Made by a program: the position numbers and the translations under genes. DNA of 64,000 nucleotides from Gammaproteobacteria bacterium (lineage in GTDB: Bacteria; Pseudomonadota; Gammaproteobacteria; Pseudomonadales; Halieaceae): contig JAUHXH010000001.1 of NCBI GenBank assembly GCA_030427085.1, positions 868,001 through 932,000 of the forward strand. The letters run 5' to 3'. Positions 1-10,063 of the stretch are shown here, piece by piece; within the stretch, counting starts at the first letter, position 1; the number at the start of each line of letters is the position of its first letter. The notes beneath the pieces were generated by a model, which saw only the letters and a program-made list of their open reading frames with translations, did no database searches and had not been told where the DNA came from.

Positions 1-13
1 TCGTCATATCCAT
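1..13 (-). CDS. nqrF: Probable start of nqrF (cut by window edge)
   Basis: Only about four codons are visible. An ATG at 13-11 on the minus strand follows the nqrE stop by 16 nt, in the direction of the operon. In known nqr operons subunit F, the flavin- and 2Fe-2S-containing NADH dehydrogenase subunit, comes directly after E, so position is the whole argument. A second in-frame ATG at 7-5 could be the start instead. Confidence 0.4.
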
Positions 14-29
14 GTGTTGCGTACCCCGA

Positions 30-638
30 TTAGATGTCGATGCCGCCGAAGGACATGAAGCCCAGCGACATCAAACCGACGATGATGAATGTGATACCCA
101 GGCCGCGCAGGCCCTCGGGAATGTCTGAGTACTTCAGCTTTTCGCGAATACCCGCGAGAGCAACGATGGCCAGGGCCCAGCCGACACCGGCGCCGGCACC
201 GAAGACCACACTCTCGCCCAGGTTGTAGTCGCGCTGCACCATGAACAGGGAAGCACCCAGAATGGCGCAGTTCACGGTGATCAGGGGCAGGAATACACCC
301 AGCGCGTTGTACAGGGCCGGCATGTAGCGATCCAGGAACATCTCCATGATCTGCACAATGGCCGCGATCACGCCGATGTAAGACAGCAGGCCCAGGAAGC
401 TCAGGTCCAGCCCGGGCGCGCCCGCCCAGGCCAGTGCGCCGTCAGCCAGCAGGTAGTTGTAGATCAGGTTGTTGACCGGCACGGTAATGGTGAGCACTAC
501 GATTACCGCAATGCCCAGACCCAGCGCCGCCTGGATCTTCTTGGAGATGGCCAGGAAAGTACACATGCCCAGGAAGAAAGCCAGCGCCATGTTCTCAACG
601 AAAATCGCGCGGATAAAGAGGCCGAGGTAATGTTCCAT
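30..638 (-). CDS. nqrE: Na+-translocating NADH:quinone reductase subunit E
   Basis: NqrE is an integral membrane subunit of the NQR sodium pump, which oxidises NADH, reduces ubiquinone and exports Na+ across the inner membrane. The 202-residue product has the usual family length and start ([20 protein letters not shown]) and six hydrophobic segments. It belongs to the RnfA/NqrE family, in which the NqrD/NqrE pair carries cysteines that bind an iron centre in the membrane; Cys26 in the first helix (LGMCTF) and Cys120 (VNCAIL) are the visible candidates. The ATG abuts the TAA of nqrD with no gap, so translation is very likely coupled. It is the fifth gene of the operon. Confidence 0.97.
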   Translation of the reverse strand: MEHYLGLFIRAIFVENMALAFFLGMCTFLAISKKIQAALGLGIAVIVVLTITVPVNNLIYNYLLADGALAWAGAPGLDLSFLGLLSYIGVIAAIVQIMEMFLDRYMPALYNALGVFLPLITVNCAILGASLFMVQRDYNLGESVVFGAGAGVGWALAIVALAGIREKLKYSDIPEGLRGLGITFIIVGLMSLGFMSFGGIDI

Positions 639-1301
639 TTACACGCCCTCCTGTGCAGTGGTGTGTTTGGCGATGGTGAAATCGGGTTCCTCCACCTGAT
701 CCGTTTTCCAGCTACGCAGGGCCCAGATCAGCAGGCCGATCAGGAAGAACGCACTCGGCGCCAGCAACATCAGGCCGTTGGGGGTGTACCAGCCACCTTC
801 GGTAACCAGCGGCATGATAGACACACCGAACAATTTGCCGGCACCCAGCAGCTCGCGGAAGAAGCCCACGGCCAGCAGTACGATGGAGTAGCCCAGGCCG
901 TTGCCGATACCGTCGATAAAGCTGGGCAGCGGCGGATTCTTCATGGCAAAGGCTTCCGCGCGACCCATCACGATACAGTTGGTGATGATCAGGCCAACGA
1001 ACACCGACAGTTTCTTGCTGATGTCATAGGCCACAGCCTTCAGCACCTGATCCACCACAATTACCAGCGAGGCAATGATGATCATCTGCACGATGATACG
1101 GATGCTGCCCGGCACGTGGTTACGCACCACGGAGACAAACAGGTTGGAGAACGCCACCACGGTAGTCAGCGCAATACACATCACGACGGTCACCTGCATG
1201 GAGGTGGTTACCGCCAGTGCGGAACAGATCCCCAGGATCTGCAGCGCAATCGGGTTGTTGTTGAACAGGGGGTTCAACAGGGTTTCTTTCATGGTCGACA
1301 T
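639..1301 (-). CDS. nqrD: Na+-translocating NADH:quinone reductase subunit D
   Basis: NqrD is the membrane partner of NqrE. The 220-residue protein contains the conserved family stretches [35 protein letters not shown] and [18 protein letters not shown]; cysteines in the first and third of these sit where the NqrD/NqrE iron site is expected. Six membrane segments are visible, and the C-terminal tail is charged and cytosolic. It starts 3 nt after the nqrC stop and runs directly into nqrE. Length and start match NqrD proteins of Vibrio and Pseudomonas. Confidence 0.97.
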   Translation of the reverse strand: MSTMKETLLNPLFNNNPIALQILGICSALAVTTSMQVTVVMCIALTTVVAFSNLFVSVVRNHVPGSIRIIVQMIIIASLVIVVDQVLKAVAYDISKKLSVFVGLIITNCIVMGRAEAFAMKNPPLPSFIDGIGNGLGYSIVLLAVGFFRELLGAGKLFGVSIMPLVTEGGWYTPNGLMLLAPSAFFLIGLLIWALRSWKTDQVEEPDFTIAKHTTAQEGV

Positions 1302-1304
1302 GAA

Positions 1305-2078
1305 TCAGGCCTCCCCGCGCTTGAGGTTGTTGAGGAAGGGCTCGAAGCCACTTTCGCCCAGCCAGTAACGCACCAGGTTGGATACGCCGCGGCTGGTCAA
1401 TGTGGCACCGGCCAGTCCGTCGATCTGGTGTTCGGCGCTGGCACCGGCGGGATCGACACTGCCCTTGATCACTTCGATCTCCACCTGCCCATCGTCGTAG
1501 ACTTTTTTGCCCGGCCAGATGTTCTTCCAGCGCGGGTTATCCACTTCACCACCGAGGCCGGCTGTTTCACCGTGCTCATAGAAGCCGATGCCGGTCACGG
1601 TATTGGCGTCAGCCTCCAGGCCGATAAAGCCGTAGAGCGTGGACCACAGTCCGTAGCCGTGGATTGGCAGAATGATCTTGTCCAGTTGGCCCTGCTCGTT
1701 ATTGACCAGGTACACCAAAGAGAAGTGTTCCTTGCGAATTATCTTCGCCGGGTCATCTTCACCGGCCAGGCGGACTGACTGCGCCGGATCCTTGGATGCC
1801 TTGCGCTGGTCGTAGCGCGCAGGGTCTACCGCGTCGGTAAACTCACCGGTGCGCAGATCCACCACTTTGGTGGACACACGCGCGAATTGCTCTTCCACGC
1901 CCTGGCTTTCATCCAGCAGGCCTGCGGCAGAGAGAATATTGCGCTTCATGTCCAGGGACTTGTTGCGCTCCTGCTCGGGCTTGAGCACCACCGCCGCGGT
2001 GGATACCACTACCGAACAGACGATACACAGTGCAAGCGCTACAGTGAGCGTCTTGCCGATTCCGTCGTTACTAGCCAC
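1305..2078 (-). CDS. nqrC: Na+-translocating NADH:quinone reductase subunit C
   Basis: NqrC is anchored by one N-terminal helix (about residues 10-30) and exposes a periplasmic FMN-binding domain. The flavin is attached by a phosphoester bond to a threonine in the S/AGATxT motif, seen here as [10 protein letters not shown] with the acceptor at about Thr228. I place the start at GTG 2078: it gives the expected [11 protein letters not shown] beginning and a 257-residue protein, and it has GGAGG 7 nt upstream. An earlier in-frame codon at 2114 would lie well inside nqrB and is unlikely. The GTG overlaps the last 8 nt of nqrB, indicating translational coupling. Confidence 0.95.
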   Translation of the reverse strand: MASNDGIGKTLTVALALCIVCSVVVSTAAVVLKPEQERNKSLDMKRNILSAAGLLDESQGVEEQFARVSTKVVDLRTGEFTDAVDPARYDQRKASKDPAQSVRLAGEDDPAKIIRKEHFSLVYLVNNEQGQLDKIILPIHGYGLWSTLYGFIGLEADANTVTGIGFYEHGETAGLGGEVDNPRWKNIWPGKKVYDDGQVEIEVIKGSVDPAGASAEHQIDGLAGATLTSRGVSNLVRYWLGESGFEPFLNNLKRGEA

Positions 2079-3267
2079 GTGCGAGCCTCCGTTTGATGTT
2101 GGACTGCACCACAAAGTGGTCGATCAGGGGAGCAAAGAGGTTGGCGAACAGGATCGCCAGCATGATGCCTTCGGGGAAAGCCGGATTGACCACCCGGATC
2201 AGCACGGTCATCAGGCCGATCAGGATGCCAAAAATCCACTTGCCGGTGTTGGTCATCGACGCAGACACCGGGTCGGTCGCCATAAACACCATACCAAAGG
2301 CAAAACCACCCACTACCAGGTGCCAGTACCAGGGCATGGCAAAGGCCGGATTGCTGTCGGAGCCCACCGCATTGAACAGAGTAGACAGGGCAATCATGCC
2401 CAGCATTACACCTGCCATGATGCGCCAGGAGGCGATGCGGGTCAGCAGCAACAGCGCACCGCCGATAAAGATAGCCAGGGTGGAGGTTTCACCGATAGAA
2501 CCGGCCATGTTGCCCAGGAAGGCATCCATCCAGGTGAGTTGCTCCTGCAGGGCCGCCATGCCCTGTGAGGCAACAACGGACAAGGCGGTAGCGCCAGTGT
2601 GACCATCCACCGCAACCCACACGGTGTCACCTGACATCTGTGCAGGGTAAGCGAAGTACAGGAAAGCGCGGCCGGTGAGCGCCGGGTTGAGGAAGTTTTT
2701 GCCGGTACCACCGAACACTTCCTTGCCGATTACCACACCGAAGCTGATGCCCAGGGCCACCTGCCACAAGGGCATGTCCGGCGGGCAGGTCAGCGCGAAC
2801 AGAATAGACGTTACAAAGAAGCCCTCGTTTACCTCGTGTCCGCGCTTCATGGCGAACAGCACTTCCCAGAAGCCGCCCACGACGAAGGTGACGAAGTAAA
2901 TGGGGATGAAGAACACCGCACCGTAGATGAAGCAATCCCAGATGCTGCCGGCATCGTAGCCGCCCAGCATACTGATGATGGCGTAGTGCCATCCCTCGGG
3001 TTGGGTAGCACCGCCAGCCAGTATTTCATTGGCCTGGAAACCCAGGTTGTACATGCCGTAGAACATGGCGGGGAAAGCCGCCAGCCACACGGTGATCATG
3101 ATGCGCTTCAGATCCACACCATCGCGCACGTGAGCCGTACTTTTGGTGACGTGGCCGGGTGCATAGAAAATAGTGTCCACCGCCTCGTAGAGCGCGTACC
3201 AGTTCTGGAACCGGCCACCCTCCTGAAAGTGGTGTTCGATGTCGTCGAGGTATTTACGCAGTCCCAC
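2071..3267 (-). CDS. nqrB: Na+-translocating NADH:quinone reductase subunit B
   Basis: NqrB is the large membrane subunit that forms the sodium channel and carries one covalent FMN and riboflavin. The 398-residue product has the flavinylation motif [10 protein letters not shown], with the acceptor at about Thr227 (equivalent to Thr236 in Vibrio cholerae). About ten hydrophobic segments follow a cytosolic N-terminus of some 50 residues. The motif [20 protein letters not shown] is typical of NqrB/RnfD. It starts 3 nt after nqrA. Both FMN-carrying subunits need the flavin transferase ApbE, which is not in this window. Confidence 0.97.
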   Translation of the reverse strand: MGLRKYLDDIEHHFQEGGRFQNWYALYEAVDTIFYAPGHVTKSTAHVRDGVDLKRIMITVWLAAFPAMFYGMYNLGFQANEILAGGATQPEGWHYAIISMLGGYDAGSIWDCFIYGAVFFIPIYFVTFVVGGFWEVLFAMKRGHEVNEGFFVTSILFALTCPPDMPLWQVALGISFGVVIGKEVFGGTGKNFLNPALTGRAFLYFAYPAQMSGDTVWVAVDGHTGATALSVVASQGMAALQEQLTWMDAFLGNMAGSIGETSTLAIFIGGALLLLTRIASWRIMAGVMLGMIALSTLFNAVGSDSNPAFAMPWYWHLVVGGFAFGMVFMATDPVSASMTNTGKWIFGILIGLMTVLIRVVNPAFPEGIMLAILFANLFAPLIDHFVVQSNIKRRLARG

Positions 3268-3270
3268 GTA

Positions 3271-4614
3271 TCAACCCTCCTTCTCAATGCGTGTCAGGTT
3301 ATCCCGCAGGATCGGGCCGTACTCGTACTTGCCCGGGCAGACGTAAGTGCACAGCGCCAGGTCTTCCTCGTCCAGTTCCAGGCAACCCAGCGCCTGGGCC
3401 ATCTCGGTGTCGCCAACGATCAGGGCGCGCAACAGTTGAGTCGGCAGAATGTCCAGGGGCATTACGTTTTCATAAGTACCCACTGGCACCATGGCGCGCT
3501 CGCTGCCGTTGGTGTTGGTGGTCATCGCCAGCGGTTTGCAGCCGAAGAAGCTGGTCAAGTAAATGCCGAGACTGGAGTGGGCATTGGTGCCCGGAGACAT
3601 ATAACGCATGAAGTCGCGCTGACGGCCTTCCAGCAATACGCTGACCTGGTTGTGGTAGCGGCCCAGGTAGGCCAGCGGGCCGTGAACGGCACGACCACCC
3701 AGCACAGAGCCGGATACGATGCGGTTGTCACCGCCCAGCAGTCGCCCAGCGGTGAGTTCCATCAGATCTACACCCAGGCGAGTGCGCAGCAACGCGGGCG
3801 TTTCCACCTGAGGACCGCCCAGGGAAACCACCCGGTCAGTGTAGAGCTTGCCGCTGAGGAACAGATGGCCGGTGGCGATCACGTCCTGGTAACCGATGCT
3901 CCAGACTGTTTTTTCCTGGCTCACGCCTTCCAGCGCGTGGATATGGGTTCCGGCCAGACCGGCGGGGTGCGGCCCCTCGAAATTGGCCACAGTGACGTTA
4001 GCGGCGCTACTGGCGGGCACATCGGTACCCGGCGCCGCACAAACATAGACGCGACCCTCGGTGAGCTGCGCCAACGCATCCAGGCCAGCCCGGAAGGCTG
4101 CGGCTTCTGCATTAATGATAGGCGCCGGATCCGCGGCCAGCGGGTGGGTATCCATCGCCGTGACGAAAATGGCCGCCGGCGCGCTGTCGATGGCTGGCAC
4201 CTTGCTGTAGGGGCGAGTGCGGAGAGCAGTCCACTGGCCACTGGCGACCAGTTGGTCCCGAATCGCGTCGCGACCGAGATTGAGGATGCCTTCGGCACTA
4301 TGGCTGCCGAAATCTTCAGCATCGTCGCCGTCCACTTCGATGACCACGGACTGCAGGGCGCGACGCGCACCGCGGTTGATCGCGGCGACTGTGCCTGAGG
4401 CCGGAGAGGTGTAGCGGACACCCTCGGTCTTCTTGTCGGTGAACAGTAGCTGGCCCAGGCGAACCCGATCACCCACCTGCACCGCCATGGTCGGCTTCAT
4501 GCCAACGTAGTCGAACCCGACCAGCGCGACAGCGCGGGCGGCCGGAGCATCTTCGATTACCTGCTGGGGGGCACCCTGGATGGGAATATCCAAGCCCCGC
4601 TTGATCTTGATCAT
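3271..4614 (-). CDS. nqrA: Na+-translocating NADH:quinone reductase subunit A
   Basis: NqrA is the cytosolic, membrane-associated subunit and the first gene of the operon. The 447-residue protein starts [16 protein letters not shown] and contains the RnfC-like barrel-sandwich fold in its N-terminal part, the family stretch [21 protein letters not shown] in the middle and a C-terminal SLBB-type region with [12 protein letters not shown]. It has no membrane segment, as expected. About 150 nt of leader separate it from a putative -10 box. Together with nqrB-E it shows that this organism uses a sodium-motive NADH dehydrogenase, common in marine gammaproteobacteria. Confidence 0.97.
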   Translation of the reverse strand: MIKIKRGLDIPIQGAPQQVIEDAPAARAVALVGFDYVGMKPTMAVQVGDRVRLGQLLFTDKKTEGVRYTSPASGTVAAINRGARRALQSVVIEVDGDDAEDFGSHSAEGILNLGRDAIRDQLVASGQWTALRTRPYSKVPAIDSAPAAIFVTAMDTHPLAADPAPIINAEAAAFRAGLDALAQLTEGRVYVCAAPGTDVPASSAANVTVANFEGPHPAGLAGTHIHALEGVSQEKTVWSIGYQDVIATGHLFLSGKLYTDRVVSLGGPQVETPALLRTRLGVDLMELTAGRLLGGDNRIVSGSVLGGRAVHGPLAYLGRYHNQVSVLLEGRQRDFMRYMSPGTNAHSSLGIYLTSFFGCKPLAMTTNTNGSERAMVPVGTYENVMPLDILPTQLLRALIVGDTEMAQALGCLELDEEDLALCTYVCPGKYEYGPILRDNLTRIEKEG

Positions 4615-4656
4615 ACGACGTGCCTACACGTTTGACTGAATAAATAATAGTGGAGC

Positions 4657-4671
4657 GCCGCAAGTTGCGGC
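4657..4671. promoter_or_regulatory. Short palindrome in the nqrA leader
   Basis: GCCGCAA-G-TTGCGGC is a perfect 7-bp inverted repeat with a one-base centre, about 45 nt upstream of the nqrA start. It could be a protein-binding site or simply a leader hairpin. No family could be assigned. Confidence 0.3.
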
Positions 4672-4770
4672 CGGGGCAACGCTGCATTTTTGTTGCAAAC
4701 AGGAATCATTACGATTTAACCTGTTCAACCCCACACGCACTTGTGCGCCGCCCGAATTCAAACCGCGCGC

Positions 4771-4776
4771 ATTATA
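4771..4776 (-). promoter_or_regulatory. Candidate -10 box for the nqr operon
   Basis: On the minus strand a perfect TATAAT is followed by the GC-rich stretch GCGCGCGG, a discriminator type often seen at growth-rate-controlled promoters. No good -35 hexamer lies 16-18 nt upstream, so the call rests on the -10 alone. Transcripts would carry a leader of roughly 150 nt before nqrA. Confidence 0.4.
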
Positions 4777-4843
4777 CAGAACGCCTGATACCAACGCCAC
4801 TAGTCAGCGGCGAGCATCACTTTGATTTTGCAGTGTTTTTGTT

Positions 4844-4877
4844 CGCCCCAACTACCCGATATCCGGTAGTTGGGGCG
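4844..4877 (-). terminator. Strong hairpin downstream of gap
   Basis: A perfect 13-bp stem (CGCCCCAACTACC paired with GGTAGTTGGGGCG) with an 8-nt loop begins 12 nt after the gap stop codon. Its position fits a transcription terminator, and it separates gap from the nqr promoter. There is no T-run on either side, so it may be a 3'-end stabiliser or a Rho-assisted site instead. Confidence 0.55.
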
Positions 4878-4889
4878 CAGAAGCGAGGC

Positions 4890-6362
4890 TCAGGCCTCTT
4901 TTGGATAGGTGGCGTACTTGATGCCGGCCATTTGCTCCAGAATGCGGTGCACCTGGCAGGAATAGCCAAACTCGTTGTCGTACCACAAGTACAGCACCGC
5001 CTGAGTGCCGTTGACGATAGTGGCCTGGGCGTCGAAAACACAGGCGTGGCGAGAGCCGACAAAGTCCGTGGAAACCACTTCCGGCGAGTTCGAGAAGTCG
5101 ATCTGCTTGCGCAGGGATGAGTGCAGGGCCACCCGGCGCATGTACTCGTTAACCTCATCCTTGTTGGTTTCCCGGCCGAGAGTCAGGTTGAGAATGGCCA
5201 TGGAAACGTTGGGGGTCGGTACACGGATCGCATTGCCCGTCAGCTTGCCCTGCAACTCTGGCAACACCTTGCCCACGGCGGAGGCGGCACCAGTTTCGGT
5301 CAGTACCATATTCAGCGGCGCACTGCGGCCACGACGATCGGCCTTGTGGTAATTGTCGATCAGGTTCTGGTCATTGGTGTAGGCGTGCACGGTTTCCACG
5401 TGACCGGAAATCAGGCCGAACTCCTCGTCCATCGCCTTCAGGGGCGGTGCAATGGCATTGGTGGTACAGGAAGCGGCGGAGATGATGTGATCGTCTTCCT
5501 TGATCTCACCGTTGTTCAGGCCGGCAACGATGTTTTTCAGGTTGCCCTTGCCCGGTGCGGTCAGGATGACTTTCTTCACGCCGGGGCACTTCAGGTGCTG
5601 GGACAGGCCGTCTTCATCACGCCATACGCCGGTGTTGTCCACCACGATGGCATTGTTGATGCCGTATTTTGTGTAGTCCACGGAATCCGGGGAGTCGGCG
5701 TAGATCACCTTGATCTCGTTGCCGTTGGCTACGAAGGACTCGCGCTCTTCATCCACACGGATGGTGCCGTTAAAGGCGCCGTGGACGGAATCGCGACGCA
5801 ACAGGCTGGCGCGCTTCACCAGATCGTTAGGGGCCTTGCCCTTGCGGGTGACGATGGCGCGCAAGCGCAGGCCGGCGCCGCCGTCGGTTTTCTCGATCAG
5901 GATGCGGGCCATCAGGCGACCGATACGGCCAAAGCCGTACAACACCACGTCCACCGGGCCATCTACTGGCGCCGTGTGGCTGCCGACCAGATCTGCCAGT
6001 TCACCGCGCAGGAAGTCTTCAACGCTGACGCCGGACTGTTCCGGGCCATCACCGTATTTAACCGCCAGGCGGCCAACGTCGATGTGGGCAGGGCCCAGAT
6101 CCAGCTCTGACAGGGTCGTGAGCAGCGGGAAGGTTTCAAACTCAGAAAGCTCATTGGCCTCCACCTGGCGCACATAGCGGTGATCTTTCATGATCTCCAG
6201 CACAGAGCGGTTTACCAGGGAGCGGCCATAGACGTAGCACTTGACGTTCTTTTCGCGCGACATGCGGCCCACCAGGGGGATCATTCCCTCGGCGAGGGCT
6301 TCTCGCTGCTTCCAGTCGCCGAAGTAATCGTCCGGGCGTTCTCGTTTGCGGTCATCAGTCAC
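4890..6362 (-). CDS. gap: Long-form glyceraldehyde-3-phosphate dehydrogenase
   Basis: The product catalyses NAD(P)-dependent oxidation of glyceraldehyde 3-phosphate to 1,3-bisphosphoglycerate. Its first 130 or so residues form an extension absent from ordinary GAPDH (about 335 residues); the core then begins with the Rossmann motif VVLYGFGRIGR and has the catalytic cysteine in SAASCTTNAIAPP and the assisting histidine in ETVHAYTNDQ (Cys302 and His329 when counted from the GTG at 6371). This long type is known in Pseudomonas next to mfd, as here. Two GTG starts are possible: 6371 (493 aa) and 6362 (490 aa). I chose 6362 because AAGGTG lies 6 nt before it, whereas a ribosome-binding site would overlap the upstream codon. 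Whether the enzyme works in glycolysis or gluconeogenesis cannot be read from the sequence. Confidence 0.93.
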   Translation of the reverse strand: MTDDRKRERPDDYFGDWKQREALAEGMIPLVGRMSREKNVKCYVYGRSLVNRSVLEIMKDHRYVRQVEANELSEFETFPLLTTLSELDLGPAHIDVGRLAVKYGDGPEQSGVSVEDFLRGELADLVGSHTAPVDGPVDVVLYGFGRIGRLMARILIEKTDGGAGLRLRAIVTRKGKAPNDLVKRASLLRRDSVHGAFNGTIRVDEERESFVANGNEIKVIYADSPDSVDYTKYGINNAIVVDNTGVWRDEDGLSQHLKCPGVKKVILTAPGKGNLKNIVAGLNNGEIKEDDHIISAASCTTNAIAPPLKAMDEEFGLISGHVETVHAYTNDQNLIDNYHKADRRGRSAPLNMVLTETGAASAVGKVLPELQGKLTGNAIRVPTPNVSMAILNLTLGRETNKDEVNEYMRRVALHSSLRKQIDFSNSPEVVSTDFVGSRHACVFDAQATIVNGTQAVLYLWYDNEFGYSCQVHRILEQMAGIKYATYPKEA

Positions 6363-6450
6363 GGTGGGCACCTTTTCAATGTAGTGATGTAGTTGTGGTG
6401 TAGTCGTTGTGTATTGGTGTAGTTATAAGGGGCTAGGTTTGGGCGCGCGT

Positions 6451-6479
6451 ATTATCCGACTATGACTATGGCCGTGCAA
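6451..6479 (-). promoter_or_regulatory. Sigma-70 promoter of gap
   Basis: On the minus strand TTGCAC (6479-6474) and GATAAT (6456-6451) are separated by 17 nt and followed by a GC-rich discriminator. This predicts a leader of about 80 nt that contains four copies of ACTACA. Confidence 0.6.
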
Positions 6480-6517
6480 GCCGCGGCTGTGGCGACCGGA
6501 TCACGCTTTTCATCGCT

Positions 6518-6545
6518 TTGTACTGGCCCGGTGAATCCGTACAAT
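6518..6545 (+). promoter_or_regulatory. Sigma-70 promoter of mfd
   Basis: TTGTAC (6518-6523) and TACAAT (6540-6545) are separated by 16 nt, with a predicted start about 50 nt before the mfd ATG. It lies back to back with the gap promoter; the two are only some 40 nt apart. Confidence 0.6.
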
Positions 6546-6601
6546 AGCGCCCTCCTCGCCCGCTCGGGCCCATACCATTTCGCAGACCGGATAGTCCCTT
6601 C

Positions 6602-9600
6602 ATGTTCGCAGCCCTGGCAGACCTCACCCCCTGGCCCGCGAAAGCGGGTAGCCGTTCGGCCCTTGGCCCCTTTCTGGGTAGTGCGGACAGTCGCTGCGTG
6701 GCCGAATTGGCCGCGCAACAGGATCTGCTGGTGGTCATCACCCCCGACACGGCCTCGGCACTGACGCTGGAGCGCGAATTGCCGTTCTATCTGGAACGGG
6801 AAACCGAGATATTGTCCTTCCCCGACTGGGAAACCCTGCCCTACGACAATTTCTCCCCCCACCAGGACATCATTTCAGAGCGCCTGCGCACACTCCACCG
6901 GCTGCCACGCCTGACCCGGGGCATTGTGTTGGTACCGATGCCCACCCTGATGCATCGCCTGGCGCCCGCCGAATACGTGGCGGGCAATGCGCTGATGCTG
7001 GAGCAGGGCCAAACCCTGGATCTGGAGGCATTTCGCCGTAACCTGCAGGCCAATGGCTATCTCAGCGTGGAAACGGTATACGAGCATGGGGAGTTCGCCC
7101 TGCGCGGTTCGCTGTTCGACATCTTCCCCATGGGCAGCTCCCGGCCCTACCGCATCGATTTACTCGATGATGAAATCGACACCCTGCGCACCTTCGATCC
7201 CGAAACCCAGCGCACCATCGATAAAGTGGAGCGCATTGAGCTACTGCCGGGGCGCGAATACCCGCTCGATAAAGCCGGCGTGCAGCGCTTTCTGTCGAAC
7301 TGGTACGAGGCCTTCGACGTCGATCACGACGCCTGCCCCACCTACGTAGAAGTGAGTGCGGGGCGCGCACCGGGTGGCACGGAGTACTACCTGCCGCTGT
7401 TTTTCGATCACTGCGCCAGCCTGCTGGACTATCTGCCCGCGCAGACTCCTCTGGTGACCATCGGCGATCACCACCGCGCGGCTACCACCTTCTGGGAGGA
7501 AGTCCGCACCCGGCACGAGGAATATGGCATCGATCCCCGGCGCCCACTGCTGCCGCCGGCGCGCTGCTTCATTCCTGTGGAAGATCTCTACGCCGCTTTC
7601 GGTCGCCATGCTTTACTCGAATTGCGCCGGGATCCAGCCGCGCCGGTCCACCAGCGCACCGCGGTCCTCGAACCACCACAACTGGGCAGCGGTGTGCGCG
7701 GCGAGTCACCGGTGCACGCCCTGCTCGACTTTATGGGGCAACACCAGGGCCCGGTGCTGTTGTGTGCGGAATCTGCCGGGCGGCGCGAGATACTGCTTGA
7801 GTCGCTGAAAACCGCCGGGGTCGAACCCGAAGAGGTGGCCGACTGGACCGGGTTCCTCAACAGTGGTCTGGATTTTGCCATTTGCACCGCGCCCATGGAT
7901 CGGGGTTTCTATCTCGGCGACGAACAGCCCTGCCTGATCTGTGAAAGCCAGTTATTCGGCCAGCGGGTAGCCCAGCGCCGCCGTCGCAAGTCGTCCGAGC
8001 AGGCGGCGACGGACGCCTTCCGCAACATCAATGAATTGCGCGAAGGCTCGCCGGTAGTACACATCGAACATGGCGTGGGCCGATACCAGGGCCTGACGAC
8101 GCTGGAAGTGGAAGGCCAGACAGCAGAGTTTCTCAGCCTGAGCTATGCCGAAGGGTCCCGACTCTATGTGCCGGTGGCGTCGCTGCACTTAATCAGCCGC
8201 TTTGCCGGTAGCGACCCGGACACGGCACCGCTGCATCGCCTGGGCTCTGAACAATGGGAAAAGGCGCGGCGCAAGGCAACGGAAAAAGCCAACGATGTGG
8301 CCGCGCAGTTGCTAGACGTCTACGCCCGCCGGGAAGCGCGCCAGGGCCATGCCTTCGATCTCGATCAGGCGGCTTACGAACAGTTCTGTGCCGGTTTCCC
8401 TTTCGAAGAAACACCAGACCAGTTGGAAGCGATCGAGCGCGTCATCGACGACATGCGCGCACCCCGCGTGATGGACCGCCTGGTCTGTGGCGACGTGGGC
8501 TTCGGCAAAACCGAAGTGGCTATGCGCGCTGCCTTCCTCGCCGTGCAAAACAGCAAACAGGTAGCCTTGCTGGTGCCGACCACCCTGCTGGCCCAGCAAC
8601 ACCACGGCTCCTTTGCAGACCGTTTCGCCGACTGGCCGGTAAAGGTGGAAGTGATTTCCCGCTTCCGTACCGCGGCGGAAGTGAAAGGCATTTCCGAGCG
8701 CATGCGCAAAGGCGAGATCGACATTCTGGTCGGCACCCACAAACTGTTGCAAAGTGACTTCGAGTTCCACGACCTGGGCTTGCTGATTATCGACGAAGAG
8801 CACCGTTTCGGCGTCAAGCAGAAAGAGGCCATCAAGGCCCTGCGCACCGAGGTGGATATTCTCACCCTGACCGCCACGCCGATTCCGCGAACGCTGAATA
8901 TGGCCCTGGGCGGCATGCGCGATCTGTCTATCATCGCCACGCCGCCGGCTCGCCGCTTGTCGATCAAAACCTTCATCCGCGAACACAACATCGGCCTGAT
9001 CAAGGAAGCCGTTTTGCGGGAGACCCTGCGCGGCGGGCAGGTGTATTACCTGCACAACGAGGTCAAAACCATTGAGGAGACCCGGCGCAAACTACAGGAG
9101 CTGCTGCCGGAGTTGAGCATTGGCGTGGCCCACGGGCAGATGCGCGAGACCGAACTGGAACAGGTGATGTCCGCTTTCTACCACCAGCGCCATCACATCC
9201 TGCTGTGCACCACGATTATCGAAACCGGGATCGATATTCCCAATGCCAACACCATCATCATCGAGCGGGCAGACAAATTCGGGCTGGCGCAATTGCACCA
9301 GTTGCGCGGCCGTGTGGGGCGCTCACATCACCAGGCCTATGCCTACCTGCTGAGCCCGCCCCGTTCGGCCCTCACCAAAGACGCGGAGAAGCGCCTGGAC
9401 GCGATTGAAGCGGCGGGCGACCTGGGCGCCGGCTACATGCTGGCCACACACGACCTGGAGATCCGGGGCGCCGGCGAGTTGCTCGGCGACGACCAGAGCG
9501 GTCAGATCCAGAGCGTTGGCTTCTCCATGTACATGGACCTGCTGGAACGGGCTGTGGCCGCACTCCAGCGCGGTGATATTCCCAGTACCGACGCCCCCCT

Positions 9601-10063
9601 GGATGCCGGCACCGAGATCAACCTGCACGTACCCGCACTGATCCCAGAGGACTACCTGCCGGACATCAATACCCGCCTGATTCTCTACAAGCGCATCGCG
9701 GCCACGCGAGACGAAGAAGCTCTGCGGGAAATTCAGGTGGAGATGATCGACCGCTTCGGCCTGTTACCCGACCCGGTTCGCAATCTGGTGCTGTACGCCC
9801 GCCTGCGCCAGCGGGCGGAGCAACTGGGGATTGCGCGCATTGAGGCCGGCGAGGAAGGCGGCCAGATTGAATTCAAGGGTGATACCCGGGTCAACCCGCT
9901 CAGCCTGGTAAAACTGGTGCAGAGCGATCCACGGGGCTATCAGTTCGGTGGCAGTACCCGCCTGCGCTTCCAGCGCGGCCTTGACAACGTGGCCCAGCGG
10001 CGCGAGTTTATCGAGGACCTGCTGGATCGATTTGAACACGAAGCGACGGAGAATGCCGCCTGA
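6602..10063 (+). CDS. mfd: Transcription-repair coupling factor Mfd
   Basis: Mfd recognises RNA polymerase stalled at DNA lesions, pushes it off using a dsDNA translocase and recruits UvrA. The 1153-residue protein has the normal length and domain order: an N-terminal UvrB-like module, a linker, the RNA polymerase-interacting (CarD-like) domain around 480-550 (GSPVVHIEHGVGRYQGL), and the RecG-like motor with Walker A GDVGFGKT at 630-637 and the DEEH box at 731-734, followed by GRVGRSHHQAYAYLL and the TRCF C-terminal domain. No clear Shine-Dalgarno sequence precedes the ATG. Its TGA overlaps the ATG of the next gene by one base. Confidence 0.98.
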   Translation: MFAALADLTPWPAKAGSRSALGPFLGSADSRCVAELAAQQDLLVVITPDTASALTLERELPFYLERETEILSFPDWETLPYDNFSPHQDIISERLRTLHRLPRLTRGIVLVPMPTLMHRLAPAEYVAGNALMLEQGQTLDLEAFRRNLQANGYLSVETVYEHGEFALRGSLFDIFPMGSSRPYRIDLLDDEIDTLRTFDPETQRTIDKVERIELLPGREYPLDKAGVQRFLSNWYEAFDVDHDACPTYVEVSAGRAPGGTEYYLPLFFDHCASLLDYLPAQTPLVTIGDHHRAATTFWEEVRTRHEEYGIDPRRPLLPPARCFIPVEDLYAAFGRHALLELRRDPAAPVHQRTAVLEPPQLGSGVRGESPVHALLDFMGQHQGPVLLCAESAGRREILLESLKTAGVEPEEVADWTGFLNSGLDFAICTAPMDRGFYLGDEQPCLICESQLFGQRVAQRRRRKSSEQAATDAFRNINELREGSPVVHIEHGVGRYQGLTTLEVEGQTAEFLSLSYAEGSRLYVPVASLHLISRFAGSDPDTAPLHRLGSEQWEKARRKATEKANDVAAQLLDVYARREARQGHAFDLDQAAYEQFCAGFPFEETPDQLEAIERVIDDMRAPRVMDRLVCGDVGFGKTEVAMRAAFLAVQNSKQVALLVPTTLLAQQHHGSFADRFADWPVKVEVISRFRTAAEVKGISERMRKGEIDILVGTHKLLQSDFEFHDLGLLIIDEEHRFGVKQKEAIKALRTEVDILTLTATPIPRTLNMALGGMRDLSIIATPPARRLSIKTFIREHNIGLIKEAVLRETLRGGQVYYLHNEVKTIEETRRKLQELLPELSIGVAHGQMRETELEQVMSAFYHQRHHILLCTTIIETGIDIPNANTIIIERADKFGLAQLHQLRGRVGRSHHQAYAYLLSPPRSALTKDAEKRLDAIEAAGDLGAGYMLATHDLEIRGAGELLGDDQSGQIQSVGFSMYMDLLERAVAALQRGDIPSTDAPLDAGTEINLHVPALIPEDYLPDINTRLILYKRIAATRDEEALREIQVEMIDRFGLLPDPVRNLVLYARLRQRAEQLGIARIEAGEEGGQIEFKGDTRVNPLSLVKLVQSDPRGYQFGGSTRLRFQRGLDNVAQRREFIEDLLDRFEHEATENAA

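Noticed and set aside
2836-4398. A 520-codon open frame antisense to nqrB/nqrA
   Set aside because: Shadow of the real genes through third-codon GC bias; no domain is recognisable. The same applies to long antisense frames at 630-1778, 5121-6110, 11944-12984, 15670-16761 and 28955-30073.
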